Below, one piece after another: positions 51,254 to 60,405 of a stretch of DNA of 64,000 bases. This DNA comes from Gammaproteobacteria bacterium (GTDB taxonomy: Bacteria; Pseudomonadota; Gammaproteobacteria; Pseudomonadales; Cellvibrionaceae): the NCBI GenBank assembly GCA_021151835.1, contig JAGKWO010000003.1, positions 1-64,000 of the forward strand. Direction: 5' to 3'. The translations under genes were made by a program, and so were the position numbers. A model generated the notes under the pieces. That model was not told the origin of the DNA. It saw nothing but the letters and a program-made list of their open reading frames with translations, and ran no database searches. Positions within the stretch are counted from its first letter, which is position 1; each line of letters opens with the position of its first letter.

Positions 51254-52843
51254 CTACTTGGAACCCGGCAGTGGATCAGCGAGATAAGGGAAGGTATTTT
51301 TCATCATGCTGGCATTGAGCGGTGCGCCATCGGTGAAAGGTACATTGCCCACGTTGGCATCGGCGGGTTTACATAAACCCAGGTCAGTATCTACGCCGCC
51401 GACAGGAATGGGATAACACAAACGCCCCATGACTACACGCAATGCAATATCCACTACGTCATCACCCGGACGACGACCATTGGGGAAACCGGCAAGGTCA
51501 TTACCTGCTACACCGAATGCGGACTGTTGCGATTGCGCCGTCGCCGCGATACCAGTGTTCAACCGCAACATTTCCGATGGCGTTACTGTTTTTAATTGGT
51601 TAACGCCGGGGAAACCGGTGAGGAACGCGGTGACCAGGTCCGTGCGCGGAAAGTTGGTGGGTGCGAGTGTGGGCAGGTTTGCGCCCAAAGTGGTGTTCAC
51701 CGCGTCTTTAAATAAAATATTTAATAATTCCGGTAGTGATGGATGAGTTACGTAATCCGCAAACTGCCCGTCGTTTTTAGGTTCAGCAACGGAGAAGCGA
51801 TCCTTATCTTTTAAGCCGATTACCAATTCATTCACTAATGGATTGCCCAGGCGGGAGACTTGCGTGAGTGCACCACCATTCACTTCCGTTTTATTAAATG
51901 ACGCTTGCGGATTTAAAATACGCGCCTGCGGCAAACTCGCCGTAGTCCAGGTTCCGATTACACCATTGCCAGTGCCGACCAAACAGGCTTTCGGAATTTC
52001 AAGCGCAATTGCGGTGACATTTTTATACAACAAATCATCATTCGCAGACGCTTGGGTTATCCCGCCAGGAAATCCATCACCGTCACCCGCGCCGGGGGCG
52101 CTATCGCCTTCCACGGGAACATAATTGACCAAATCAAATGTTTTCCCGAGGTTTACAACAAACGGATCTTTGCGTTGGCCAACAAATACTTTGCCATTGG
52201 TGCTGCAACCGGGAACGGTAATGTCGTAAATAAAACTGTTAGCGTAATTCGCATAAGCGGCTGTCGATGCGAACGTTTTCGTGCCAATAAAATCCAGTGG
52301 CTTTTTAAATGTAGTGCCCATACCGGATGCGATTTGCACATCGGCGCGGGTGCCGGTTTTGCGATCACCCGTACGCAATTTTACGGAGTAACTTTCACTA
52401 AAATTGACGGCGGATACATCGTTTGCAGATACACCGCCAACATTTTTTAACGGCACGGCAACTGAACGGCTGTTACCTTGTGGCCCTACGGTTAACTTCA
52501 CGCCTTCACCGCCCGCCAGCGCCTGGCTAAAGCGAAATTCAAACGTGAGGTCTTCTATTGCATCACCAGTGTTATCCACATGGATGCTGTATACGGCGTA
52601 GGGATCCAGCGCAAAATAATTCGGGCCGCCGTAAGCGTCTTGCAGGGGAATGTAATTGGCGATCAGGGTGACATAATCACCACGCCCCGGCTCATAACTA
52701 TTGAATGCGTAAAAATCCGTTGAATCCAACGCAGGTGAACGAGTGATATTGGGTGCTTCGCGGTGACTGGATGCAATACTGTGCGCGGCAAGCAAGCTTG
52801 CGCAAACGGTGCCGATAACAGCAGATAAGTAATTGGGCTTCAT
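51254..52843 (-). CDS. Secreted DUF4331 protein
   Basis: The 529-residue exported protein starts with a signal peptide (about 1-24) followed at once by the DUF4331 entry motif SSHREAPNITRSPALDSTDFYAFNSYEPGR. It contains NPLVNELVIGLKDKDRF and ends RLCYPIPVGGVD...FPYLADPLPGS, all family hallmarks. The function of DUF4331 is unknown. It is the first gene of the operon and has an ECF-type promoter immediately upstream. Confidence 0.93.
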   Translation of the reverse strand: MKPNYLSAVIGTVCASLLAAHSIASSHREAPNITRSPALDSTDFYAFNSYEPGRGDYVTLIANYIPLQDAYGGPNYFALDPYAVYSIHVDNTGDAIEDLTFEFRFSQALAGGEGVKLTVGPQGNSRSVAVPLKNVGGVSANDVSAVNFSESYSVKLRTGDRKTGTRADVQIASGMGTTFKKPLDFIGTKTFASTAAYANYANSFIYDITVPGCSTNGKVFVGQRKDPFVVNLGKTFDLVNYVPVEGDSAPGAGDGDGFPGGITQASANDDLLYKNVTAIALEIPKACLVGTGNGVIGTWTTASLPQARILNPQASFNKTEVNGGALTQVSRLGNPLVNELVIGLKDKDRFSVAEPKNDGQFADYVTHPSLPELLNILFKDAVNTTLGANLPTLAPTNFPRTDLVTAFLTGFPGVNQLKTVTPSEMLRLNTGIAATAQSQQSAFGVAGNDLAGFPNGRRPGDDVVDIALRVVMGRLCYPIPVGGVDTDLGLCKPADANVGNVPFTDGAPLNASMMKNTFPYLADPLPGSK

Positions 52844-52882
52844 TGTTGTCTCCTTGAGGTTAATGGTTTACACATACACCTT

Positions 52883-52917
52883 TACGGGGCAACTCCAATT
52901 GTGGATTCAATTTTTTT
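52883..52917 (-). promoter_or_regulatory. ECF-type promoter of the DUF4331 operon
   Basis: On the minus strand AAAAAAATTGAATCCA is followed after 8 bases by GTTGCCCCGTAAA. The same two blocks with the same spacing precede the sigma gene at 54350-54384. The putative -35 is TTGAATCC and the -10 CCGTA, about 40 bases before the DUF4331 ATG at 52843. Confidence 0.72.
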
Positions 52918-52956
52918 AATTATTTTTTTTGAAAAAAATTTTGTCGCATCACAGCG

Positions 52957-52982
52957 CAAAAAAAAACCCGCAAACTGCGGGT
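52957..52982 (-). terminator. Intrinsic terminator after anti-sigma gene
   Basis: ACCCGC-AAACT-GCGGGT with a run of nine T on the minus strand, 25 bases after the anti-sigma stop. It separates the sigma/anti-sigma pair from the downstream operon promoter. Confidence 0.88.
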
Positions 52983-53007
52983 CTTGATTTTTAATGACAA
53001 AAGGAAA

Positions 53008-53733
53008 TTAAATCGCTACTAACTCTGCTGTGTACAGCACAGTTGTTGGTTGGCCGTTTGGCGATCCACCCAGCGGCTCCAAACTGACCGCGAGTGCAGC
53101 GACGCGTAACTGATCAAATAAGACAGAGCGCGGCAAACTCAACTTCCCTTGCTTGGGCAGGATCCCCAGCGAAATGGGGGGACGACCGTCAGCAGCCACC
53201 ATCCATAATTCATAATCCTGGTTATCCAGGGGTTTGAATTTATCCGTCGCCGTGACCAGCAATTGGTCTTCACGCAATTCGATCAACCACAGCGCCTGCG
53301 CTTTTTCACTTTGCACCACGGCAATTTGCGCCGGCATTAATGGTCCAGCACGCTGCACATTAACGAGCAATACCGCCAGCAGGATTGCTGCCGCCGCAGA
53401 CAAACCAGCAAACCATTGCAAGGCGCGTGGCCGGCGTTGCGACAAATGGGAAATATTATTTGCCTGATCGCCGTTGGTAGATGCTGGCGACTGGATACTG
53501 CCGCCAAAACCCAATCGGGCCTGGATACGTTCCCACACTTCGGGGGCGGGCTGTACCGCCGGCAATGCACCGCCCAATTCATTGAGCCGGCTTTCCCAGC
53601 GCCAGAGATGATGGCGCAGGCTGTTATGTTGCATCAGTAAACGTTGGTAGCGAACCCGTGCCTGGCCTTGCAAGCTTCCCAATACATATTCAGAAGAAAG
53701 GGCATTTTGACGCTCTTCGGTAAGGTAATTCAT
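53008..53733 (-). CDS. RskA-type transmembrane anti-sigma factor
   Basis: This 241-residue protein has an N-terminal anti-sigma domain (LSSEYVLGSLQGQARVRYQRL, typical RskA start; no zinc-binding HxxxCxxC motif), one transmembrane helix (about 105-124, WFAGLSAAAAILLAVLLVNV) and a periplasmic beta domain (DYELWMVAADGRPPISLGIL, RVAALAVSLEPLGGSPNGQP). RskA proteins bind the ECF factor and are cut on signal to release it. It overlaps the sigma gene by 4 bases (ATGA). Confidence 0.92.
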   Translation of the reverse strand: MNYLTEERQNALSSEYVLGSLQGQARVRYQRLLMQHNSLRHHLWRWESRLNELGGALPAVQPAPEVWERIQARLGFGGSIQSPASTNGDQANNISHLSQRRPRALQWFAGLSAAAAILLAVLLVNVQRAGPLMPAQIAVVQSEKAQALWLIELREDQLLVTATDKFKPLDNQDYELWMVAADGRPPISLGILPKQGKLSLPRSVLFDQLRVAALAVSLEPLGGSPNGQPTTVLYTAELVAI

Positions 53734-54272
53734 GATTCAAGGCACCTTTTTAAACGGTCCAGACCACGTCGAATCCAGGTCTTGATGGTTCCTAACGGGG
53801 TTTGCATATGCTCGCAGACTTCCATGTGGGTAAGCCCGCGAAAATAAGCCAGTTCTATCGCATTGCGTTGCGCATCGTCCAATCGCTCCATACATCGGTC
53901 TATACGCACGCGGTCGCGTTGTTCATATAACTCGCGCTCCGGTGTTTGCTCATCTTCCGCCTCCTCCAGCAATTCATCGCCGGTTTCGCGCCGGCTTTTG
54001 GCGGCGCGCAACATATCCAACGCGCGGTAGCGAACAATACTGATCATCCAGGTCAACACCGTGCCTTTTTCCTGCTGGTAATCCCCTGCGTTGTGCCAAA
54101 TACGCACATAGGCTTCTTGTACCGCCTCCTCAGCCAGATCGCGCCGACGCAACATTTGCAGGCTGATTGCATACAACTGCCCCGCCGTCTGGCGATATAG
54201 GTTCGCAAACGCCTGCCGGTCGCCCTGCGCCGTGGCGCTGAGCAAATGCAAAAAATCGTAATTCGAGTCCAT
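53730..54272 (-). CDS. ECF RNA polymerase sigma factor (SigK/ECF19-like)
   Basis: Sigma2 (about 20-85; FANLYRQTAGQLYAISLQML, DLAEEAVQEAYVRIWHNAGDYQ, VLTWMISIVRYRALDMLR) and sigma4 (about 125-178; LDDAQRNAIELAYFRGLTHMEVCEHMQTPLGTIKTWIRRGL) are intact in this 180-residue protein. It pairs with an RskA-type anti-sigma, the ECF19/SigK arrangement. Its own promoter at 54350-54384 matches the DUF4331 promoter, so it probably autoregulates and drives the downstream operon. Stimulus unknown; an oxidative or envelope signal is plausible. Confidence 0.93.
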   Translation of the reverse strand: MDSNYDFLHLLSATAQGDRQAFANLYRQTAGQLYAISLQMLRRRDLAEEAVQEAYVRIWHNAGDYQQEKGTVLTWMISIVRYRALDMLRAAKSRRETGDELLEEAEDEQTPERELYEQRDRVRIDRCMERLDDAQRNAIELAYFRGLTHMEVCEHMQTPLGTIKTWIRRGLDRLKRCLES

Positions 54273-54349
54273 GATGATGTGCTCTTGTTATTGGTTGGTT
54301 GTTATGAACCCCCCTGTACTCCGACAGAATTGGGCCGATTCACTGGTTA

Positions 54350-54384
54350 TACGGCGCAACGTGAAATCTGGATTCAATTTTTTT
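54350..54384 (-). promoter_or_regulatory. ECF-type autoregulated promoter of the sigma gene
   Basis: AAAAAAATTGAATCCA, 8 bases, then GTTGCGCCGTATA on the minus strand, about 75 bases before the sigma ATG. It differs from the DUF4331 promoter only in the 8-base spacer and two positions. Confidence 0.72.
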
Positions 54385-54551
54385 GCACTGTGAGCCTAGA
54401 CGCAGAAGACGGTGTTGAACACCGGAAGGGGAAAAATGTTTGGATGCAACTGGCCCAATGACTAAGGCTCTCGGCCAGGAACGAATATAGTGCAGCGAAG
54501 CTATTCAACCCCGGCAAGCGGCGACTTGTTGGCCGGGTTAAGTAGCTGATA

Positions 54552-55301
54552 TTAATTTTTTGCAGCACTTCCGGTGCGGCGCGCCACTTCATCCCAATTA
54601 ATATTATTGAAAAACGCATCAATGTATTTCGCTGCGGCCGCACCAAAATCCATTTGATAGGAATGCTCATACATATCCATTACCAACAAAGGCACTGTCT
54701 CTGCGGGAAAATGTGCATGGTCCCACGACCAGTAATTCTCCAGCGTGCCAAAACGTTTGTTATGACCCAGGATCACCCATCCTGAACCGCCGCCCAGACC
54801 CTGCGCAATTTTTCGGAATTCCGTTTCCCATCGATCAAAAGTGCCAAACTGCTTTGCGATTGCCGAGCGTATCTCACCCTCCGCCTTACCATCGCCACCC
54901 AGGTTATCAAAATACAATTCATGCAAAATCACAGAGCCGGTGCGAATCAGATGTTCGCGTTTAAGTCCGTTATAGACGAACGGTGGTATTTCCTGATTAT
55001 CGAGAGCCTGGCTTAATTGCGCGTTGACGGCGTTCAGCGTTTTCACCGAACCGCTGTAATTATTCGCCCAATGTGATTCGATTAGTTTGGCGGAAAGGCC
55101 TTTTAATTTTGCGACGTCGAACGATAAGGGCTTTGGTTTTATCTCGCTGATCATCCAGGTTGCTCCTTTGCTTGGTTGAGAAGAGATTGCTTGCGCAGGC
55201 GTGGCGGCTTCCGCACTGGCAGCAGACGCAATGAATAACCCCGCCGCCGCGGTTGCACTGGTTGCCAGAAATTCACGTTTGTCGTGGTCGATATTGCTCA
55301 T
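54552..55301 (-). CDS. Exported Fe/Mn superoxide dismutase
   Basis: This 249-residue SOD starts with a KR-type Tat-like signal (HDKREFLATSATAAAGLFIA, about 1-30). Metal ligands are in place: a His in LIESHWANNY, the second in VILHELYFDNLGG, and D/H in LLVMDMYEHSYQMDF. The FDNLGG variant belongs to a periplasmic subgroup of Fe/Mn SODs. It should detoxify superoxide outside the cytoplasm. The position between the ECF system and the chromate genes fits an oxidative-stress block; this is context only. Confidence 0.9.
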   Translation of the reverse strand: MSNIDHDKREFLATSATAAAGLFIASAASAEAATPAQAISSQPSKGATWMISEIKPKPLSFDVAKLKGLSAKLIESHWANNYSGSVKTLNAVNAQLSQALDNQEIPPFVYNGLKREHLIRTGSVILHELYFDNLGGDGKAEGEIRSAIAKQFGTFDRWETEFRKIAQGLGGGSGWVILGHNKRFGTLENYWSWDHAHFPAETVPLLVMDMYEHSYQMDFGAAAAKYIDAFFNNINWDEVARRTGSAAKN

Positions 55302-55339
55302 GGTTATCTTCCTTAGCTAACTACATTGTCAGGACCGCA

Positions 55340-56707
55340 TTAAACGCCGGCGAGTGTGAAAGCAAGCCCCACCAGCGCGCTGGCAGCAATCACTTTGATA
55401 ACGCCGACTTTGTAACGAAATAGCGCAATACCGGCACCCAGCGCGATTAGAGCGGACGGCCATTCAAAGGCGCCTGCGAATCCTTGCGGCCAGAGCACGT
55501 GGTAGCCAAAAAACATCGCCAGGTTCAGGATCACCCCGACCACAGCGGCGGTGATTGCAAGCAATGGTGCGGTAAATTTCAAATCGTTATGGGTAGTTTC
55601 AATAAACGGAGCGCCGGCAAAAATAAAAATAAACGAGGGCAAAAAGGTAAACCAGGTAACGATAGTGGCCGCCACAGCACCGGCAACAAACAAGAGGTCC
55701 GGACCAAACACCGCTTTCACATATGCCCCCACAAAACCCACAAACGCCACCACCATAATCAGCGGTCCCGGTGTGGTTTCACCCAATGCAAGGCCATCGA
55801 TCATTTGCGTAGGCGTCAACCAGCCGTAATGACTGACCGAACCTTGATAAACATACGGCAACACGGCGTAAGCGCCGCCAAACGTGAGCAATGCGGCTTT
55901 GGTAAAGAACCAGGCCATTTGCGTGAGCGTATGGTCCCAACCGTAATAACCCCACAGCGCCGCAAGCGGAATTGCCCAGAGCACAACACCGGATATTAAA
56001 ATCAATGCCAGGCGCGACCAGCGAAAAACCGCATGCGCCGGTGTGGGCGTGTGATCATCAATAAGCGCAACCCCGAAGGATTTATTCGCTTTACCGTGAC
56101 CACCACCGCCCTTGAAATAATCCGGCGCAAAACGCCCACCGAGATAACCAATCAGTGCGGCGGCAACCACGATGTAAGGGAACGGCACATTGAGCGCAAA
56201 AATGGCCACAAACGCGGCCGCAGCAATAGCCCACATCACATTATTTTTTAATGCGCGCGAACCAATGCGATGCGCGGCTTGTACAACGATGGCAGTGACC
56301 GCCGGTTTAATGCCGTAGAACAAACCGGCCACCCAACTTACATCCCCGTATGCGATATAAATCCAGGAAAGCGCAATCAAAATAAATAACGACGGCAACA
56401 CAAACAACACGCCTGCAACGATGCCGCCCCAGGTACGATGCATCAACCAGCCAATATAAGTAGCGAGTTGTTGTGCTTCCGGGCCGGGCAATACCATGCA
56501 GTAATTCAATGCATGCAAAAAACGCGTTTCGCTGATCCAGCGGCGGCGCTCCACCAATTCCTGGTGCATGATGGCGATTTGCCCGGCAGGCCCACCAAAA
56601 CTGATAAAACCCAATTTGAGCCAAAATAGGAAAGCCTCCCAAAAGCTGACAGGCGCCGGTGCTTCCCGTTTTTGTTCCGGTGTTAATTCAGTGGTTGTGG
56701 CATTCAT
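55340..56707 (-). CDS. chrA: Chromate transporter ChrA
   Basis: The two-domain CHR protein has 455 residues and about 10-12 membrane helices. Each half begins with the conserved block (FGGPAGQIAIMHQELVERRRW; LTFGGAYAVLPYVYQGSVSHYGWLT), and PGPEAQQLATYIGWLMH and GETTPGPLIMVVAFVGF match the family pattern. ChrA exports chromate from the cytoplasm. Its ATG overlaps the chrB stop by 4 bases. Confidence 0.95.
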   Translation of the reverse strand: MNATTTELTPEQKREAPAPVSFWEAFLFWLKLGFISFGGPAGQIAIMHQELVERRRWISETRFLHALNYCMVLPGPEAQQLATYIGWLMHRTWGGIVAGVLFVLPSLFILIALSWIYIAYGDVSWVAGLFYGIKPAVTAIVVQAAHRIGSRALKNNVMWAIAAAAFVAIFALNVPFPYIVVAAALIGYLGGRFAPDYFKGGGGHGKANKSFGVALIDDHTPTPAHAVFRWSRLALILISGVVLWAIPLAALWGYYGWDHTLTQMAWFFTKAALLTFGGAYAVLPYVYQGSVSHYGWLTPTQMIDGLALGETTPGPLIMVVAFVGFVGAYVKAVFGPDLLFVAGAVAATIVTWFTFLPSFIFIFAGAPFIETTHNDLKFTAPLLAITAAVVGVILNLAMFFGYHVLWPQGFAGAFEWPSALIALGAGIALFRYKVGVIKVIAASALVGLAFTLAGV

Positions 56708-57639
56708 ACTTTTTCCTTATGGGTAAATGCGGCAAGCAAGGCATCAAAGACGCCCTCGGCGGCCGCCATCAAGTTGTCATCGTCGGGAATACTGTTGCGT
56801 AATCCCCACAGAATTTGTTCAAGTCCACCGGCCTCCAGGGGTTGCGCACCACCGACATCAAGGTAATGGACAAGCGCGCCCATACGGCTTAATTCCGGTT
56901 GATTCAAAGCGAAACTTGCCAGCAATACTTCGAAGGAAACACGATTACCGACATGGGTGAATTCCGCCCCATCGAAATCAAAACCCAGGGCATCAGCCGG
57001 GCATACGTCAGGTGATTCCAGCCACAGGAAGCGCGCGCTGGGATCGATAAATTTTTTTATTAACCATGCGCTGGCAAGGCGATCAACCCACGGGCGCTTG
57101 CGGGTTGCCCATACCCGGTTTTGGTAGTCCAGGGGATTGCGGCGGGCAATATCGCCAGCGGCAAATCCGGGCTCATTGGGCGAGAGCTGGCGATTGATTT
57201 GCAATTCAAGAGCCTGGATAGCGTCCTGGGTTTGGGTTTGCAATTCCCCGGGGAAAAAATCAATCGCCGTCAGTGAAGCGAAATTCTTGCGCAGTTTTCG
57301 CAACTGTTTGAGCGCATCCTGGGTGCCATTTCCCGCCGGTTGGCTTGCCAGTTGTTGCAGCTCTGTCTGCAGAGCCAGATAGTCCTCGCGGCGATCAAAC
57401 AAATCGCCAAGGTCACCGACTTCGACGGTCTCGGTAGGGAAAATGTAGGCAGAGCCATCATTAGCAATGACATCACGGCTGACCTCTTCAAAGGCGGCGT
57501 TGTGGGCATCGCTGGCGGGAATCAGGTAAACCCCGTCGCGCAATACGGCTGCACCGGAACCTTTCAGATTGCGCCAGGCGCGCATCCGGGCTGCGGTGTT
57601 GTTAGTAGGCAGCGTTAATATCAGTAGTAGCCACTTCAT
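56704..57639 (-). CDS. chrB: Chromate-sensing regulator/resistance protein ChrB
   Basis: ATG 57639 gives 311 residues. The N-terminal region (LTLPTNNTAARMRAWRNLKGSGAAVLRDGVYLIP) is the ChrB DNA-binding-like domain. The C-terminal domain has WATRKRPWVDRLASAWLIKKFIDPSARFLWL and FTHVGNRVSFEVLLASF, the chromate-resistance signature. ChrB represses chrBA until chromate binds. An 11-bp inverted repeat just upstream fits its operator. It is translationally coupled to chrA. Confidence 0.93.
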   Translation of the reverse strand: MKWLLLILTLPTNNTAARMRAWRNLKGSGAAVLRDGVYLIPASDAHNAAFEEVSRDVIANDGSAYIFPTETVEVGDLGDLFDRREDYLALQTELQQLASQPAGNGTQDALKQLRKLRKNFASLTAIDFFPGELQTQTQDAIQALELQINRQLSPNEPGFAAGDIARRNPLDYQNRVWATRKRPWVDRLASAWLIKKFIDPSARFLWLESPDVCPADALGFDFDGAEFTHVGNRVSFEVLLASFALNQPELSRMGALVHYLDVGGAQPLEAGGLEQILWGLRNSIPDDDNLMAAAEGVFDALLAAFTHKEKV

Positions 57640-57642
57640 AAA

Positions 57643-57680
57643 ATGTAGAATACTCAATATATTTGTTATGTATTCTACAT
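57643..57680. promoter_or_regulatory. Candidate ChrB operator
   Basis: ATGTAGAATAC (57643-57653) and GTATTCTACAT (57670-57680) are perfect complements 16 bases apart. The intervening TATATT could be the -10 of the leftward chrB promoter. Position and symmetry suggest autorepression by ChrB. Confidence 0.6.
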
Positions 57681-58176
57681 AGTTAAACTAATTATCCAAC
57701 CCCCCCAATCACATTACCAGCCACCAATACCGGGCCGCCCGCCAAATTGAGCGGCCAGGAAATATTCAACGAAGGGCGTCGTTTACGCTGTGCTTATTGG
57801 CAACAGCTGCCGAGTGGTTTGCCTGTTCCTGGCAAATGCTTAAAGCTAAACCTAAGGGTAAAAAGGAAGGGAGGTTCGAGTTGATTGTGTACAATTTTTT
57901 CGATCATGAAGCCGTAAATATTAGGCACAACCGATTTATTAGCGTGAGCCCAAGCTGATCGTTTATTTAAATGATGCGGGTTGTACATACGCAAATCATT
58001 ACTCTGCACGATCTAAAAACCGGATGAAGCAATATTTAATAATCAACACGAATAAATTGAAAATGTTCAGCCGAGTAAATTCAGAGATGAGTTCAATTTA
58101 AGGTCGCATTCCAACCATCTGAAAAAATCAGATATCGATTAATACCCCATCCAAAGTGGAGAGGTTTACATTTAAA
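57681..58176. other. Intergenic region with possible GlcG-like gene remnant
   Basis: About 500 bases without an intact gene. The minus strand at 57692-57784 reads LNISWPLNLAGGPVLVAGNV before a stop, similar to the C-terminus of GlcG/HbpS heme-binding proteins (GGVPI-V-GN-VIGAIGVSG), but has no start and is too short, so at most a remnant. An open frame at 57794-58009 has no family resemblance. Confidence 0.4.
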
Positions 58177-58830
58177 TTAACCGGGATTGTCATCACTGAG
58201 CAGATGGAAGCGCTCTTGCTTTCTGGTAAGCACAGGAAATGTCTTGCTCGCCGTAAGCCAGGAAATTCCAAACGCAATCAAGCCAATCGCCTCGCCTAAA
58301 AATACAAATCGCGGTATGTGCCGGGTCAGGCTTTCATTTGAAAAGTGATCAACGGCGAGGGCGACAATTGAGATAATAATGAGCACTCCGCATATCAGGT
58401 AGATCTGCGCCCGACGCAGCGCTTCTTTATGCCCCTTGGCGCGCGCTCGTTTGTAAAATCCATGGCAGAAAAATGCAAGGATAAAAAACATAATTGCAGC
58501 ACAAATACCGTGGACGTATAAAACCGGAACCACATGCGAACCACACTCGCACGGGAAAAGCGCCACACCCAGTGCCGCTAATGATGCCACCTTGCTTAAA
58601 ATCATCTCGGTCCTGGATACACCGTTATAAGCCATCAAAAATGCTGCGATAGCAAATAAAAAACCGATGAATATTGTTTGCGACCAACCGCGCTCATAGT
58701 ACGAAGCACTGATGGAAGAGATGGTGGTATCCGCGAAAATACTTGTAAGCGAAGGAAGACTTAGCGCAATGACACCCACAATCAATTTGATGGTACGGTG
58801 ATCAATTTCTTCACGCTTTGGCGCTTGCAT
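58177..58830 (-). CDS. Six-helix membrane protein, DUF998-like
   Basis: The 217-residue protein has about six hydrophobic helices and a conserved-looking central CECGSHVVPVLYVHGICAAIMFF stretch. It resembles DUF998-type membrane proteins in layout, but no catalytic motif is identified. It is monocistronic. Confidence 0.65.
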   Translation of the reverse strand: MQAPKREEIDHRTIKLIVGVIALSLPSLTSIFADTTISSISASYYERGWSQTIFIGFLFAIAAFLMAYNGVSRTEMILSKVASLAALGVALFPCECGSHVVPVLYVHGICAAIMFFILAFFCHGFYKRARAKGHKEALRRAQIYLICGVLIIISIVALAVDHFSNESLTRHIPRFVFLGEAIGLIAFGISWLTASKTFPVLTRKQERFHLLSDDNPG

Positions 58831-59017
58831 CCAAACCTCCAGTTTTGTCGCGGGAACCGAATCACCACATTAGCAGATGCTTCTGTGGTATTGGCCAATC
58901 GCAATACACGTCAACTTCGGTGATTTTTTTAATACGTTTGCATATTTGTGTGCGCGATGAGCCTCACACCATCCAGCTAATTATTTATTTTTGATGTTGT
59001 ATCAGCTTTTTTTAACA

Positions 59018-59434
59018 TCAATTTACCGGCATTTTTTCAAATTTTATCAGTGCAGGGTCAATATGGTCCCAAATATGTCCGCGCCCGGCGTAAGTTAAAA
59101 CTTCCGGCTTGTATACGCCGGGATCATCAAGGCTCGCGGCGTGCACAGTAAATACTTCAGGCATAGCCGCAAAGGTTAAATATACCGGCGAACCACAGAC
59201 AGGGCAAAAACCATTGGTTTTGATATTGCCACTGTCACCAGCCCTGCTCCAATGCGTCGCATCGCCCTTTAATGTTACGGCTGCGCGCGATGGAAACGTT
59301 AGATACGAGCCGTGCCCAGTGCCACTTATTTGTTGGCAATCGCGGCATTGACAATGATTTGCGAATATAGGTTCACTATTAATTTCATATCGGATCGCAC
59401 CGCAGGCACATCCACCGGAATAATGTTTACTCAC
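59018..59434 (-). CDS. GFA/CENP-V family zinc protein
   Basis: This 138-residue protein has the GFA zinc ligands: CACG near residue 10, NHCQCRDCQQISG with C-x-C-x-x-C, and GFCPVCGSPVY with C-x-x-C. GFA members include glutathione-dependent formaldehyde-activating enzymes, but most act on unknown substrates. It lies 38 bases after the AHSA1/ArsR pair on the same strand and may be co-expressed. Confidence 0.9.
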   Translation of the reverse strand: MSKHYSGGCACGAIRYEINSEPIFANHCQCRDCQQISGTGHGSYLTFPSRAAVTLKGDATHWSRAGDSGNIKTNGFCPVCGSPVYLTFAAMPEVFTVHAASLDDPGVYKPEVLTYAGRGHIWDHIDPALIKFEKMPVN

Positions 59435-59472
59435 GATTTATCTCCATTAAAAAATTACATTCACCACGTCAT

Positions 59473-59913
59473 TTAAAAGTGAAGCACACGCCCGGTTTCC
59501 AAAAATGTTTTGAGATTCGAAAGTACCTTGGGCCAACCGCCAGATATCGCTTTGAGCATTTCCGGATCGAGTTCTTCGTGGGTGATAGTGAGGCGAACCA
59601 GTCCATCACCCTGAGGGGCAATATCAAAAGTAAGGCGCGCATGCTTGGTAGCGTCTTCAACTTCTTTCGGTCTCGCCCAGGTGACAACCAGGCGATCCGG
59701 TGGGTTCACTTCAATAACGGTACCGATGACATCAAGTGTTTTTGCCTCATCGGTACGCTGATGTTCCCAGCGCGAACCGGGATTCCAATCCGACACATTT
59801 ATATGCTCAAACCAGTATTGACGCGTTATCTCCGTATCGACTAACGCCTGCCACAATTTTTGTGGTGTGGTGGCGATATAAGTTACGTACACATAATCAG
59901 GTTTACTCATCAT
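59473..59913 (-). CDS. SRPBCC/AHSA1-family protein
   Basis: START-fold AHSA1 domain: YVTYIATTPQKLWQALVDTEITRQYW, then GSRWEHQRTDEAKTLDVIGTVIEVNPPDRLVVTW and LTITHEELDPEML. It starts at ATG 59913 (146 residues), inside the end of the ArsR gene. The ArsR-AHSA1 pair is common and probably responds to a small hydrophobic ligand. Confidence 0.88.
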   Translation of the reverse strand: MMSKPDYVYVTYIATTPQKLWQALVDTEITRQYWFEHINVSDWNPGSRWEHQRTDEAKTLDVIGTVIEVNPPDRLVVTWARPKEVEDATKHARLTFDIAPQGDGLVRLTITHEELDPEMLKAISGGWPKVLSNLKTFLETGRVLHF

Positions 59914-60229
59914 TTTCCCCTTCAAGCTGTGCCTTGAGATCATGCAAAAGGCTTAAGCGTTGCTGTTCGAATTTCCTGATCCATCGCTCGTACACATCAT
60001 GAAGCGGAACAGGGTTTATAAAATGCAGTTTCTCGCGGCCACGCCTGACAGTGGTCACCAAATTTGCCGATTCAAGAATTTCCAAATGTTGCGTCACCGA
60101 TTGTCTCGCCATATCGAGATACTCGCAGAGTCCCCCGAGTGTCTGGCCATTTTCAAGACAAAGCGCATCAAGCAATTTCCTGCGATTAGGATCTGCCAGC
60201 GCTTTAAACACTTTATCAGTGTCGAGCAA
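59903..60229 (-). CDS. ArsR-family transcriptional regulator
   Basis: The 108-residue winged-helix ArsR protein (VFKALADPNRRKLLDALCLENGQTLGGLCEYLDMARQSVTQHLEILESANLV) probably starts at TTG 60229, since no ATG is in frame nearby; GGGA lies about 8 bases upstream. It lacks obvious metal-binding cysteines, so it is likely a non-metal sensor. Its end overlaps the AHSA1 gene start, indicating coupled translation. Confidence 0.88.
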   Translation of the reverse strand: MLDTDKVFKALADPNRRKLLDALCLENGQTLGGLCEYLDMARQSVTQHLEILESANLVTTVRRGREKLHFINPVPLHDVYERWIRKFEQQRLSLLHDLKAQLEGENDE

Positions 60230-60343
60230 TTTACTTTCCCACCCTACATTCGATTAATTCATTATGCAGGCATTTACCTGCATGTCAAGTCATGAGCAGA
60301 TTAAATCCCGTTTTCGGGGATGCTGTTTGATATAGAAAAAATA

Positions 60344-60363
60344 AAGGCGGCAATTGCCGCCTT
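60344..60363 (-). terminator. Intrinsic terminator after TauE gene
   Basis: AAGGCGGCAATTGCCGCCTT is a perfect palindrome followed on the minus strand by TATTTTTTC. It lies 43 bases after the TauE stop and ends the mes/TauE group. Confidence 0.8.
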
Positions 60364-60405
60364 ACTTAGGTTGGTTAGATGATTGGGTAATTGACTGCCG
60401 TTGGT

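Noticed and set aside
57794..58009. 71-residue minus-strand frame upstream of chrB
   Set aside because: No ribosome-binding site, no domain, and composition typical of noncoding DNA.
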